DNA of 64,000 nucleotides from Thalassovita litoralis (GTDB lineage: Bacteria; Pseudomonadota; Alphaproteobacteria; Rhodobacterales; Rhodobacteraceae). The translations under genes and the position numbers were made by a program. Numbering within the stretch: the stretch's first letter is position 1; the number at the start of each line of letters is the position of its first letter. The notes under the pieces are model-generated. The model was given only the letters and a program-made list of their open reading frames with translations, searched no databases and was not told where the DNA came from. This document shows, in pieces, positions 24,339 to 31,576 of the stretch. The stretch spans positions 62,001 through 126,000 of the forward strand of contig NZ_FXTO01000005.1 of assembly GCF_900182725.1 (NCBI RefSeq), given 5' to 3'.

Positions 24339-25433
24339 TCAGTCTGCGGTTGGCAGGGCTGGCACCGGGCCATAGGCGCGGTCCTCCCCGGCCACCCGTG
24401 CCGCAGGGGCGGGGAAGGAAACCGGGCCGTTGGGCGTGTCGACCGTGATCCGCCGCAAATGCGGGTGGTCGGACAGGCCCGCCATGTCGTTGACGGTCGC
24501 CAGTGCCACGTCAGCCTGTAGCAATGCCGCGATGGCATCGTCTTTGTCGCGGCGGGCAAATGCCTTGGCGACCAGCGCATCGGTTTGGGTGCGGTTGGTG
24601 ACACGGGCCACATTGGTGGCAAAGCGCGGATCGGTGCCCAGACTTTCGTCCTGTAAAAACACGCGGGCCAGATTGCGCCATTCCCGGTCGCTTTGGATCG
24701 AAATCAGGATGTCCTGCCCGTCGTGGGTGCGGAACACGCCATAGGGCGAAATCGACGGATGCGCCATGCCGATCCGTTTCGGGCTTTTGCCGCCTTCGTG
24801 GTTCAGCAGCGGCACGGTCAGCCAGTCAGCCATCACGTCAAACATAGAGATAGCGATTTGCGCCCCCTTGCCGGTGATACCACGCTGAATCAGCGCCTCC
24901 AGAATGGCGGCATGGGCGGTGGCCCCGGTGGCAATATCCACGATGGACAGGCCCACGCGTGCGGGTTCGGATGGGCCGCCAGTGATCGAACACAGACCCG
25001 ATTCCGCCTGAATCAGCAGATCATAGGCCTTGCGATCCGCCATCGGGCCGTCTTCGCCATACCCGGAAATCGAGCAGGTGATCAGCCGGGGATAATCCCG
25101 TACCAACCTGTCCGTGCCAAATCCCAGCCGGTCCAGCGCACCGCGTTTCAGGTTTTGCACCAGCACATCCGCCCCGGCCAAAAGCTGTTCCAGTTCCGCC
25201 TTGCCCTTGGGCGTGGACAGATCCAACACGACCGAGGTTTTCCCCCGGTTCAGCCAGACGAAATAGCTGGATTGCCCCTTGGCCACGTCATCATAGCCAC
25301 GGGCGAAATCGCCTTCGGGGCGTTCGATCTTGATCACCTCGGCCCCGGCATCGGCCAGCCGGGACGTTGCAAAAGGCGCGGCCACCGCTTGTTCGATGGC
25401 CACAACCTTCAGTCCGCTGAGGGGGAGCGTCAT
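24339..25433 (-). CDS. Class III CoA-transferase (CaiB/BaiF family)
   Basis: A 364-residue enzyme that moves CoA from one carboxylic acid to another. Typical features are LKVVAIEQAVAAPFATSRLAD at the N-terminus (CoA binding), EVIKIERPEGD, the LNRGKTSVVLDL segment and the candidate nucleophilic Asp138 in RKAYDLLIQAESG. The C-terminal region is the usual interlocked-ring half. It is somewhat shorter than the 400-residue family norm. Its start codon shares one base with the stop of the acyl-CoA dehydrogenase (TGATG), so both are one translational unit. The pair probably activates and then oxidises a short-chain acid; substrate unknown. Confidence 0.9.
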   Translation of the reverse strand: MTLPLSGLKVVAIEQAVAAPFATSRLADAGAEVIKIERPEGDFARGYDDVAKGQSSYFVWLNRGKTSVVLDLSTPKGKAELEQLLAGADVLVQNLKRGALDRLGFGTDRLVRDYPRLITCSISGYGEDGPMADRKAYDLLIQAESGLCSITGGPSEPARVGLSIVDIATGATAHAAILEALIQRGITGKGAQIAISMFDVMADWLTVPLLNHEGGKSPKRIGMAHPSISPYGVFRTHDGQDILISIQSDREWRNLARVFLQDESLGTDPRFATNVARVTNRTQTDALVAKAFARRDKDDAIAALLQADVALATVNDMAGLSDHPHLRRITVDTPNGPVSFPAPAARVAGEDRAYGPVPALPTAD

Positions 25434-26596
25434 CAGAACGACCTCGGCAGGCCCAGAACGTGCTGACCGACAAAGCTGAGGATCATGTTCGTGGAAATCG
25501 GGGCCACCTGATACAGGCGGGTTTCGCGGAATTTGCGTTCAACGTCGTATTCTTCGGCAAATCCGAAACCGCCGTGGAACTGGATACAGGCATTCGCCGC
25601 TTCCCAGCTTGCCTTGGCGGCCAGATATTTCGCCATGTTGGCCTGTGCGCCGCAGGGTTCGTTGGTGTCATACAGGCGGCAGGCCTCGAACCGCATCAGG
25701 TTGGCTGCTTCGGTTTCGATATAGCTTTCGGCGATGGGGAATTGCACGCCTTGGTTCTGGCCAATGGGGCGGCCAAAAACGACGCGTTCGTTCACATATT
25801 TGGTCACGCGATCAATGAACCAATAGGAATCCCCGATACATTCCGCAGCAATCAGCACGCGTTCGGCATTCAGCCCGGACAGCAGATGCTTGAACCCCTG
25901 ACCTTCGGTCCCGATCAGATTTTCCGCCGGGATTTCCAGATCGTCAAAGAACAATTCGTTGGTTTCGTGGTTCACCATGTTAGCGATGGGTTTCACGGTC
26001 AGGCCGTTTTTCTGCGCCTCTTTGATGTCGACGATAAAGATCGACATGCCATCGGACGGCTTGCGGCAGTCTTCCAGCGGGGTGGTGCGGGCCAGAAGGA
26101 TCATGATGTCCGAATGCAGCACCCGGCTGATGAAGACTTTTTGCCCGTTAACGATGTATTTATCGCCCTTTTTCACCGCTGTGGTTTTCAGCTTCGTGGT
26201 GTCGGTGCCGGTGGTGGGTTCGGTCACGGCCATGGATTGCAGGCGCATTTCACCCGCCGCGATGGGGCGCAGATATTTGTCTTTCTGCGCCTGCGAGCCG
26301 TATTTGATCAGTGTGTTGATCACATACATCTGGCCATGACAGGCCCCGGAATTCCCGCCCGAGCGGTTGATTTCTTCCATGATCACGGACGCTTCGGCCA
26401 GACCCAGACCCGATCCGCCGAATTCTTCGGGGATCAGCGCGGCCATCCAGCCCTCGCGGACCAGCGCATCTACGAATTCTTCGGGATAGGCTTTTTCCTG
26501 ATCAACCTTGCGGTGATATTCGTCAGGGAACTGGGCGCACAGGGCGCGCACGCCATCACGGATGTCCTGATACTGGTCGGGGGTTTGCTGGATCAT
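25433..26596 (-). CDS. Acyl-CoA dehydrogenase
   Basis: A 387-residue flavoprotein that introduces an alpha,beta double bond into an acyl-CoA and passes electrons to ETF. Recognisable parts are LIPEEFGGSGLGLAEA, the FAD/substrate motif MAVTEPTTGTDTT, and the C-terminal FHGGFGFAEEYDVER. The usual catalytic Glu in YEGT is absent (YQVAPIST there); a Glu at about 245 in GLNAERVLIAA sits where isovaleryl-CoA dehydrogenase has its base, pointing to an IVD-like enzyme. The start has an AAAGG site; a longer upstream frame lacks homology. First gene of the pair with the CoA-transferase. Confidence 0.93.
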   Translation of the reverse strand: MIQQTPDQYQDIRDGVRALCAQFPDEYHRKVDQEKAYPEEFVDALVREGWMAALIPEEFGGSGLGLAEASVIMEEINRSGGNSGACHGQMYVINTLIKYGSQAQKDKYLRPIAAGEMRLQSMAVTEPTTGTDTTKLKTTAVKKGDKYIVNGQKVFISRVLHSDIMILLARTTPLEDCRKPSDGMSIFIVDIKEAQKNGLTVKPIANMVNHETNELFFDDLEIPAENLIGTEGQGFKHLLSGLNAERVLIAAECIGDSYWFIDRVTKYVNERVVFGRPIGQNQGVQFPIAESYIETEAANLMRFEACRLYDTNEPCGAQANMAKYLAAKASWEAANACIQFHGGFGFAEEYDVERKFRETRLYQVAPISTNMILSFVGQHVLGLPRSF

Positions 26597-26650
26597 GGGG
26601 GCGCCTTTGTCAGTAAAGATGAATGATGTGGTTTGTGGCGCAGTTTGGTC

Positions 26651-26665
26651 GATACAGGGGGTATC
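26651..26665. repeat. Small inverted repeat in the divergent gap before the lipoprotein gene
   Basis: GATAC-N5-GTATC, in the 268-base AT-rich gap between the acyl-CoA dehydrogenase and lipoprotein genes. The gap also contains A/T-rich runs that could serve as promoters. No gene is seen in it. Confidence 0.25.
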
Positions 26666-26864
26666 CTGCAAATATATATTATGGCTAGATTCCATATATC
26701 AGAATTATATCATGGCCTGCGCGGCACAGGATCAGGCCGTGTTTTACAGGCGCGAACCGGGGCGGTGTCGTCAGGCGGGAATTTTGACGATAGGGTCAAT
26801 CCCACACATACCTGTTTGATTCGAATGGGTTGGGAAGTGCGACATGTATCAAGGGATTTGATCT

Positions 26865-27197
26865 ATGCAGGGAAACCGCAACAGAACGGTGAATATTCGG
26901 GCGGGCCGGATTGGGAAATTGGGGCTTTGTTTGCCCGCTGCGCTGTTCGGGTTGGCGGCCTGCACTGAACCCGTTCCTGTTGATCCCTACAGCACCGATG
27001 CGGGGTTCCTGACCAAGGTGCCGGAACAGGTGGTCACGCTGGCCGCGCCCTATCAAAGCCTGGAAGCCGTGCGCATCAACCCGGCGGATGGGTGCTATTG
27101 GTATCGCCACAAAGGCCCGGTTGAAACCACGATGCTGCCGCTGCGCACCGCCGGGGGGAACCCGATTTGCACAGCGGCGGGGGCTAAACCGTCCTGA
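26865..27197 (+). CDS. Small putative lipoprotein
   Basis: A 110-residue protein of unknown function. A signal sequence with a lipobox (FGLAAC, Cys33) indicates lipid attachment after signal peptidase II cleavage. The mature part of about 78 residues has EPVPVDPYSTDAGF and CYWYRHKGPVETTMLPL, with two further Cys (in DGCYW and NPICTA) that may pair. The stop codon directly abuts that of the convergent L,D-transpeptidase gene. An envelope role is a guess from that neighbour. Confidence 0.7.
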   Translation: MQGNRNRTVNIRAGRIGKLGLCLPAALFGLAACTEPVPVDPYSTDAGFLTKVPEQVVTLAAPYQSLEAVRINPADGCYWYRHKGPVETTMLPLRTAGGNPICTAAGAKPS

Positions 27198-27854
27198 TCA
27201 ACTGGTGGCGGTGATCCGGTCCTCGGGCGGGTACAAATAGGCGGTAACGCCCGTATCGACCTGTTCATACAGGCCGATGATATGGGCCATGACCATGCGT
27301 ACACAGCCCGAACTGGCCCGCCCGCCGATGGTGCGCTGATACGGCGTGCCGTGAATCCGCAAATAGGTATCACGGTTTCCGGTGTACAGATACAACGCCC
27401 GTGATCCCAAGGGGTTGGTCGGCCCACCGGGAACACCGTTGCGGAATTGCGAATAGGTGTCCGGGTCGCGTGCAATCATGTTTGCGGTCGGGGTCCAGCC
27501 GGGCCATTTTGCCTTGCGGCGGATGGTATAAGTGCCGGGATCGTACAGATTGCCTTTGGCGATGGCCACGCCATAGCGCATGGCGGTGCCGTCCGTGCCG
27601 ATGTGGTATAGATACCGCGCCACGGCATCGACGTGAATATCCCCGGCCCGCAGCCCGTCATTGGCCTGTACCCGAACCGGCAAAAACCGCGGATGCAGCC
27701 CCCACGGGTTCGTGGTGGACGGATCGTAATTGTCTGGCGTGACCTGCGCATCCCAGGCATCCCAGCTATTTTTACCTGCGGCAAAGGCCGGGCTGGCCAG
27801 AGGTGCAGAAAACAGGGCGGCCGTCGTCTGAATGAAATGTCGTCTGGTCAGCAT
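27198..27854 (-). CDS. L,D-transpeptidase (YkuD domain)
   Basis: A 218-residue periplasmic enzyme that forms 3-3 cross-links in peptidoglycan or attaches proteins to it. The N-terminus is a Tat-type signal (LTRRHFIQTTAALFSAPL, with ASPAFAAG at the cleavage zone). The YkuD catalytic region shows RIHGTPYQRTIGGRASSGC with His168 and nucleophile Cys184. The family consensus SHGC is SSGC here, a common variant. The sequence between (PGTYTIRRKAKWPGWTPT) is also typical. It is a single gene, end-to-end with the lipoprotein gene; 184 bases separate it from the next gene, with nothing notable in them. Confidence 0.93.
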   Translation of the reverse strand: MLTRRHFIQTTAALFSAPLASPAFAAGKNSWDAWDAQVTPDNYDPSTTNPWGLHPRFLPVRVQANDGLRAGDIHVDAVARYLYHIGTDGTAMRYGVAIAKGNLYDPGTYTIRRKAKWPGWTPTANMIARDPDTYSQFRNGVPGGPTNPLGSRALYLYTGNRDTYLRIHGTPYQRTIGGRASSGCVRMVMAHIIGLYEQVDTGVTAYLYPPEDRITATS

Positions 27855-28038
27855 CGCAGGCTCCTTCGTGGCGAATGGGCCGGGATGGACCCATCTGAAA
27901 ATGACTTAACGCGAAAGAGCCGCAACAGGTTGCGGGAATCGACCAACAATTTCGTGTCAGGGGCGTTTTGACTCGGGCCTGTTGCAGCGGGGCTGCATAT
28001 GGTGGCCCCGGCTGGCACGGGTTTGCCCGGTCACGGCG

Positions 28039-28491
28039 TCAGGATGGCCGCAGATTGCGCCGCGCGGTGACATCGCGGTGGGTGATCCGCTTGCCTGTGC
28101 GTGCATCGGTCAGAATGGGCTGAATCGGTTCGCCGGTTTCCCGTGACAACAGCGTAATCGCGGTGGTATCGGGGGCTGGTACGTTTTCATCGGCCCACGC
28201 AATCAGCGACACCAGCACCGGATACAGCGCCTTGCCCCTGTCGGTCAGGCGATATTCAAACCGGGGTGGGCGGTCCTGATACTGATCGCGCCGCAGCACG
28301 CCCGCCGTTTCCAGTTTGCGCAACCGATCCGCCAGCACATGCCGGGTGATCCCCAGCCGGTCCTGCATCTGTTCAAACCGGCGTATTCCCAAAAAGCAAT
28401 CGCGCAGGACAAGCATGGTCCAGCGGTCGCCAATCACGGACAGGCCGCGCGCGACAGGGCAGGCATCGGTTCCAAGGTCATCCCATTTCAT
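28039..28491 (-). CDS. HxlR family transcriptional regulator
   Basis: A 150-residue winged-helix protein. CPVARGLSVIGDRWTMLVLR near the N-terminus with Cys11 is the HxlR signature; RLGITRHVLADRLRKLETAG forms the recognition helices and PPRFEYRLTDRGKALYPVL the wing. Such proteins sense aldehydes, quinones or redox state, often through that Cys. It is divergent from a MATE efflux gene with an inverted repeat between, so it probably represses the pump. Confidence 0.92.
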   Translation of the reverse strand: MKWDDLGTDACPVARGLSVIGDRWTMLVLRDCFLGIRRFEQMQDRLGITRHVLADRLRKLETAGVLRRDQYQDRPPRFEYRLTDRGKALYPVLVSLIAWADENVPAPDTTAITLLSRETGEPIQPILTDARTGKRITHRDVTARRNLRPS

Positions 28492-28510
28492 ACCGGCATC
28501 CTACACCAAG

Positions 28511-28556
28511 TTGACAGGTTCTGAAAAGGAACTTACTGATGATGTCAGTTCCTTTT
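28511..28556 (+). promoter_or_regulatory. Inverted repeat operator in the HxlR/MATE promoter region
   Basis: AAAAGGAAC (28524-28532), 15 bases, GTTCCTTTT (28548-28556): perfect 9-base arms. A consensus-like TTGACA lies at 28511-28516, so the repeat covers the likely -10 region of the MATE gene promoter. A natural HxlR operator. Confidence 0.6.
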
Positions 28557-28598
28557 TGGAACTATGCTTATCTTTCGCCATTCGATCAAAGGACAGCC

Positions 28599-30017
28599 AT
28601 GCCCGATAGTTCTGCCGCCCCGCAGGGAAAGCCCGATCCGGTGCTTACCCCCAAAGCACAGGCTGCCACGGCAGCCCGCCTAGCCCGGACCCGGCTGCTG
28701 TTGGATGGCCGCATTGGCCCGACCCTGACAAAACTGGCTGCGCCCAATGTTCTGGCGATGGTGGTTCAGGCCATCATGAGCATCGCCGAGGGCTATATCG
28801 CCAGCAAGCTGGGCGTCGCGGCCTTGGCGGGTCTGGCGCTGGTGTTTCCGCTGGTGATGCTGACACAAATGCTGTCTGCCGGGTCGATGGGGGGCGCGAT
28901 TTCATCTGCCGTGGCACGGGCATTAGGGGCCGAAGATACCGACCGCGCGGCGGCACTGACACTGGCGGCATGGGTGATTGCCGCCGGGCTGGCGTTGGTT
29001 TTCATGATCGTCATGGCGGTGTTCGGGCGACCCATATTTGAATTGCTGGGTGGCACTGGTCCTGCCGCCGATGCTGCGCTGACCTATGCCAGCGTGTTCT
29101 TTCCGGGCTGCCTGGCGCTGTGGCTGTGTCATTCGACGCTCAGCGTTATTCGGGGATCGGGGAATATGGGGGTGCCATCGGTGGTTCTGCTGCTGGTGTC
29201 GGTTCTGACGATTCCGTTGGCGGCGGGGTTTGCGCTGGGGCTTGGGCCGCTGCCTGCGTTGGGTATGGCAGGGCTGGCGTTGGGCACCGTCATTGCGCAT
29301 GGGGCCGGGGCGTTGGCAGCGTTTGCCTATCTGGCGTCGGGTCGAACAGGGCTGACGCTGCGGGCGGGATGGCCCCGTGCCGCGATGTTCGCAGATATTT
29401 TGCGGGTGGGTGTTCTGGCCTCGGCCAATTCGGCGCTGACGGTGCTGACTATCGTGCTGATGGTGGGGGCCGTGGGCCGTCACGGGCAGGCGGCTTTGGC
29501 CGGGTATGGGCTGGGCGCCCGGTTAGAGTTTCTGATGATCCCCGTGGTGTTTGGTATCGGGTCGGCCATGACGGCAATGGTCGGGGCGAATATTGGCGCG
29601 GGCCATACCCGGCGGGCGCTGGCTGTGGCGTGGACCGGATCGCTGGCGGCGGCTGCCATTGTCGGCAGTATCGGTGCGGTGGTGGCCATTGTCCCGGATC
29701 TGTGGCTGCGTATGTTCCTGTCCGCCGAGGAAACGGCCGCTTTGGCTGCGGGGCGCAGTTATTTCCGTATCGTTGCGCCGTTTTACGGGTTTTTCGGCAT
29801 GGGTCTGGCGCTGTATTTCGCCAGTCAGGGTGCGGGCCGGATGACGTGGCCGTTTCTGGGAAGCGTCGCCCGGATCGGGGTGGCTTTTGGCGGGGCGGTG
29901 TGGCTTAGCCAAACCACCGATCTGGGTGTCAGCGCGGTTTTCATCGCCATCGGCGCTGGCATGTGCATCTATGGTGTGGTGATTGCGGGGTCTGTCGCGA
30001 TCCTGAAGTGGCGATAG
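28599..30017 (+). CDS. MATE family multidrug efflux transporter
   Basis: A 472-residue inner-membrane protein with about 12 membrane segments in two related halves, exporting cationic compounds in exchange for Na+ or H+. Recognisable parts are GPTLTKLAAPNVLAMVVQA at the first helix, VSVLTIPLAAGFALGLGPLP, and GVLASANSALTVLTIVLMV starting the second half. The ATG used has an AAAGGA ribosome site; an upstream in-frame start would add 20 poorly conserved residues. It is controlled most likely by the divergent HxlR gene. Confidence 0.93.
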   Translation: MPDSSAAPQGKPDPVLTPKAQAATAARLARTRLLLDGRIGPTLTKLAAPNVLAMVVQAIMSIAEGYIASKLGVAALAGLALVFPLVMLTQMLSAGSMGGAISSAVARALGAEDTDRAAALTLAAWVIAAGLALVFMIVMAVFGRPIFELLGGTGPAADAALTYASVFFPGCLALWLCHSTLSVIRGSGNMGVPSVVLLLVSVLTIPLAAGFALGLGPLPALGMAGLALGTVIAHGAGALAAFAYLASGRTGLTLRAGWPRAAMFADILRVGVLASANSALTVLTIVLMVGAVGRHGQAALAGYGLGARLEFLMIPVVFGIGSAMTAMVGANIGAGHTRRALAVAWTGSLAAAAIVGSIGAVVAIVPDLWLRMFLSAEETAALAAGRSYFRIVAPFYGFFGMGLALYFASQGAGRMTWPFLGSVARIGVAFGGAVWLSQTTDLGVSAVFIAIGAGMCIYGVVIAGSVAILKWR

Positions 30018-30086
30018 GTGCAAAATATGCGGCGGTTTTGTCGTTCTATTCTGGTTTGAACCGCCGCGATAGAGTAGCCATGTGCT

Positions 30087-30977
30087 ATGGCACCTGTTGT
30101 TCCCCCTGTTGATGATGCGGCGCTTCCTTGGCCCCGCTTGCCCGCTTGGGCGATCCGTCGCGATATGTCTGGTCATGACCCCGAGGATCTGGCCCTGATT
30201 GCCGGGGCGGCGCTGTCGATGTTGCACTATGTTCTGACGCGCAACGATTTGCCGTTGGCGTTATGGTTGGATCGGTTGGCATTGCGCGCTGCAGAAGCAA
30301 CCGTCACCCATTCCGGGCGGCCTGAACGTGCGTCGGATTTACGCGATGCGGTGCATCTGTTGCGCCCCGGCGACCATCCCGGCCCGGCGGGGGGTATTTT
30401 TGTGCAATGGCGGTGGGCCGTGGGCGGTGCCCGCCAATCGCTGTCCCGCGCCGTGCCGGACCAAACGCCAGACCGTATTGCGGCTTGGTTGGATACCGGG
30501 CCGGGCAATCCCGTCGCCTGTGCCGCGCGGGTTCTGGAAACCGTACTGACCGAGGTTCCCCATGCCGAAGCGGACGCGCTGATTTTGGCCGATACCGCGC
30601 TGGCACAGGCCTTGGGCTGGGACCATACGGTGCCGTTGCTGGCGGTATCCTTGCCAACCCGCGCCCTGCGCCTGCGCGAAGATGACCTGCAGCTGGCGTG
30701 TTATCGTGCCTTGCCCGTCACGGTGGCGCAGACCATGCAAATGGCGGCTGACCTGTCCCGCCGCGCCGCGCATTTGCGCCATGTTGCCCCAAAGCTGCGG
30801 TCCAAGGGGGCCGGGGCTGCGGTGCAAATGGTGCTGACCCGTGATGCCATTGCCCCAGCGGCGCTGACCTCGATCATGTCAGATCGTGCTGCCCGCCGGT
30901 TCTGTGATCGGCTGGTCACTTTGGGCGTGGCGCGGGAACTGACCGGGCGTGATACGTTCCGGCTGTATGGGGTGTGA
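30087..30977 (+). CDS. DUF1403 family protein
   Basis: A 296-residue protein of unknown function that I match to DUF1403 from memory of its typical neighbour, an ScpB-like gene. It is Ala/Leu-rich and helical, without signal peptide or membrane segment. Notable segments are LTRNDLPLALWLDRLALRAA, RPERASDLRDAVHLLRPGD, and a C-terminal winged-helix-like region (MSDRAARRFCDRLVTLGVAR, RELTGRDTFRLYGV). The stop codon overlaps the region of the scpB start, so the pair is co-translated. A role with ScpB in chromosome or plasmid organisation is inference. Confidence 0.75.
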   Translation: MAPVVPPVDDAALPWPRLPAWAIRRDMSGHDPEDLALIAGAALSMLHYVLTRNDLPLALWLDRLALRAAEATVTHSGRPERASDLRDAVHLLRPGDHPGPAGGIFVQWRWAVGGARQSLSRAVPDQTPDRIAAWLDTGPGNPVACAARVLETVLTEVPHAEADALILADTALAQALGWDHTVPLLAVSLPTRALRLREDDLQLACYRALPVTVAQTMQMAADLSRRAAHLRHVAPKLRSKGAGAAVQMVLTRDAIAPAALTSIMSDRAARRFCDRLVTLGVARELTGRDTFRLYGV

Positions 30978-30979
30978 TC

Positions 30980-31576
30980 ATGTCGCCCGAATTTGACCGT
31001 GACTTGGCCGACCTGCCCCCAGACCAGCGCTGGCGTGAATGGCTGAACCGGATCGAGGCCGTGCTGTTCGCCAGCGCCACCCCGGTTTCGCGGGATGATT
31101 TGGCCCGCGTTGTCGGGGCAGGGGTTGCCATTGATCTGTTGATGGACGATCTGGCGGCCAGCCTGTCCATGCGCCCCTATGAATTGGCACAGGTCGCGGG
31201 TGGTTGGGTGTTGCGGACCCGCCCGGCCTATGCCCCGGTGATCCGGGCGGCGGCGGATGCGGGGGGGCAGCAATTGGACCTGAACCGGTTCGATATGGTG
31301 GTGTTGGCGGCGATTGCCTATCACCAGCCAATCACCCGCGACGGGCTGAAAGACATCTTTGGCAAGGACATCAGCCGCGATCTGATCGGGCGATTGCATC
31401 AGCAAAACCTGATTGCCACCGGACCCCGCAGCCCCCGGCGTGGGGCGCCTTATACCTTTGTCACGACGACGCATTTCCTGCTGGTCTTCGGGTTGGAAAG
31501 CCTGCGGGATTTGCCCGATGCCGAACAATTGCAGGATGCCGGGCTGGGGGGCGCGGCGATTACTCTGCCAGGCTAA
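30980..31576 (+). CDS. ScpB-like SMC-complex subunit paralog
   Basis: A 198-residue protein made of two winged-helix domains. RIEAVLFASATPVSRDDLARVV (first 22 of the domain; split here as RIEAVLFASATPVS) opens like ScpB, and AIAYHQPITRDGLKDIFGKD, then FLLVFGLESLRDLPDAEQL, are ScpB landmarks of the second half. In the housekeeping complex ScpB works with ScpA and SMC in chromosome condensation. Here no scpA or smc is nearby; the partner is a DUF1403 gene. A GTG two codons upstream is an alternative start. Its 3' end overlaps the convergent RND gene by 17 bases. Confidence 0.82.
   Translation: MSPEFDRDLADLPPDQRWREWLNRIEAVLFASATPVSRDDLARVVGAGVAIDLLMDDLAASLSMRPYELAQVAGGWVLRTRPAYAPVIRAAADAGGQQLDLNRFDMVVLAAIAYHQPITRDGLKDIFGKDISRDLIGRLHQQNLIATGPRSPRRGAPYTFVTTTHFLLVFGLESLRDLPDAEQLQDAGLGGAAITLPG

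Noticed and set aside
26633-26968. Open frame overlapping the lipoprotein start
   Set aside because: It uses a shifted frame over AT-rich promoter-like DNA and has no family features; the lipoprotein frame with signal sequence and lipobox is better supported.
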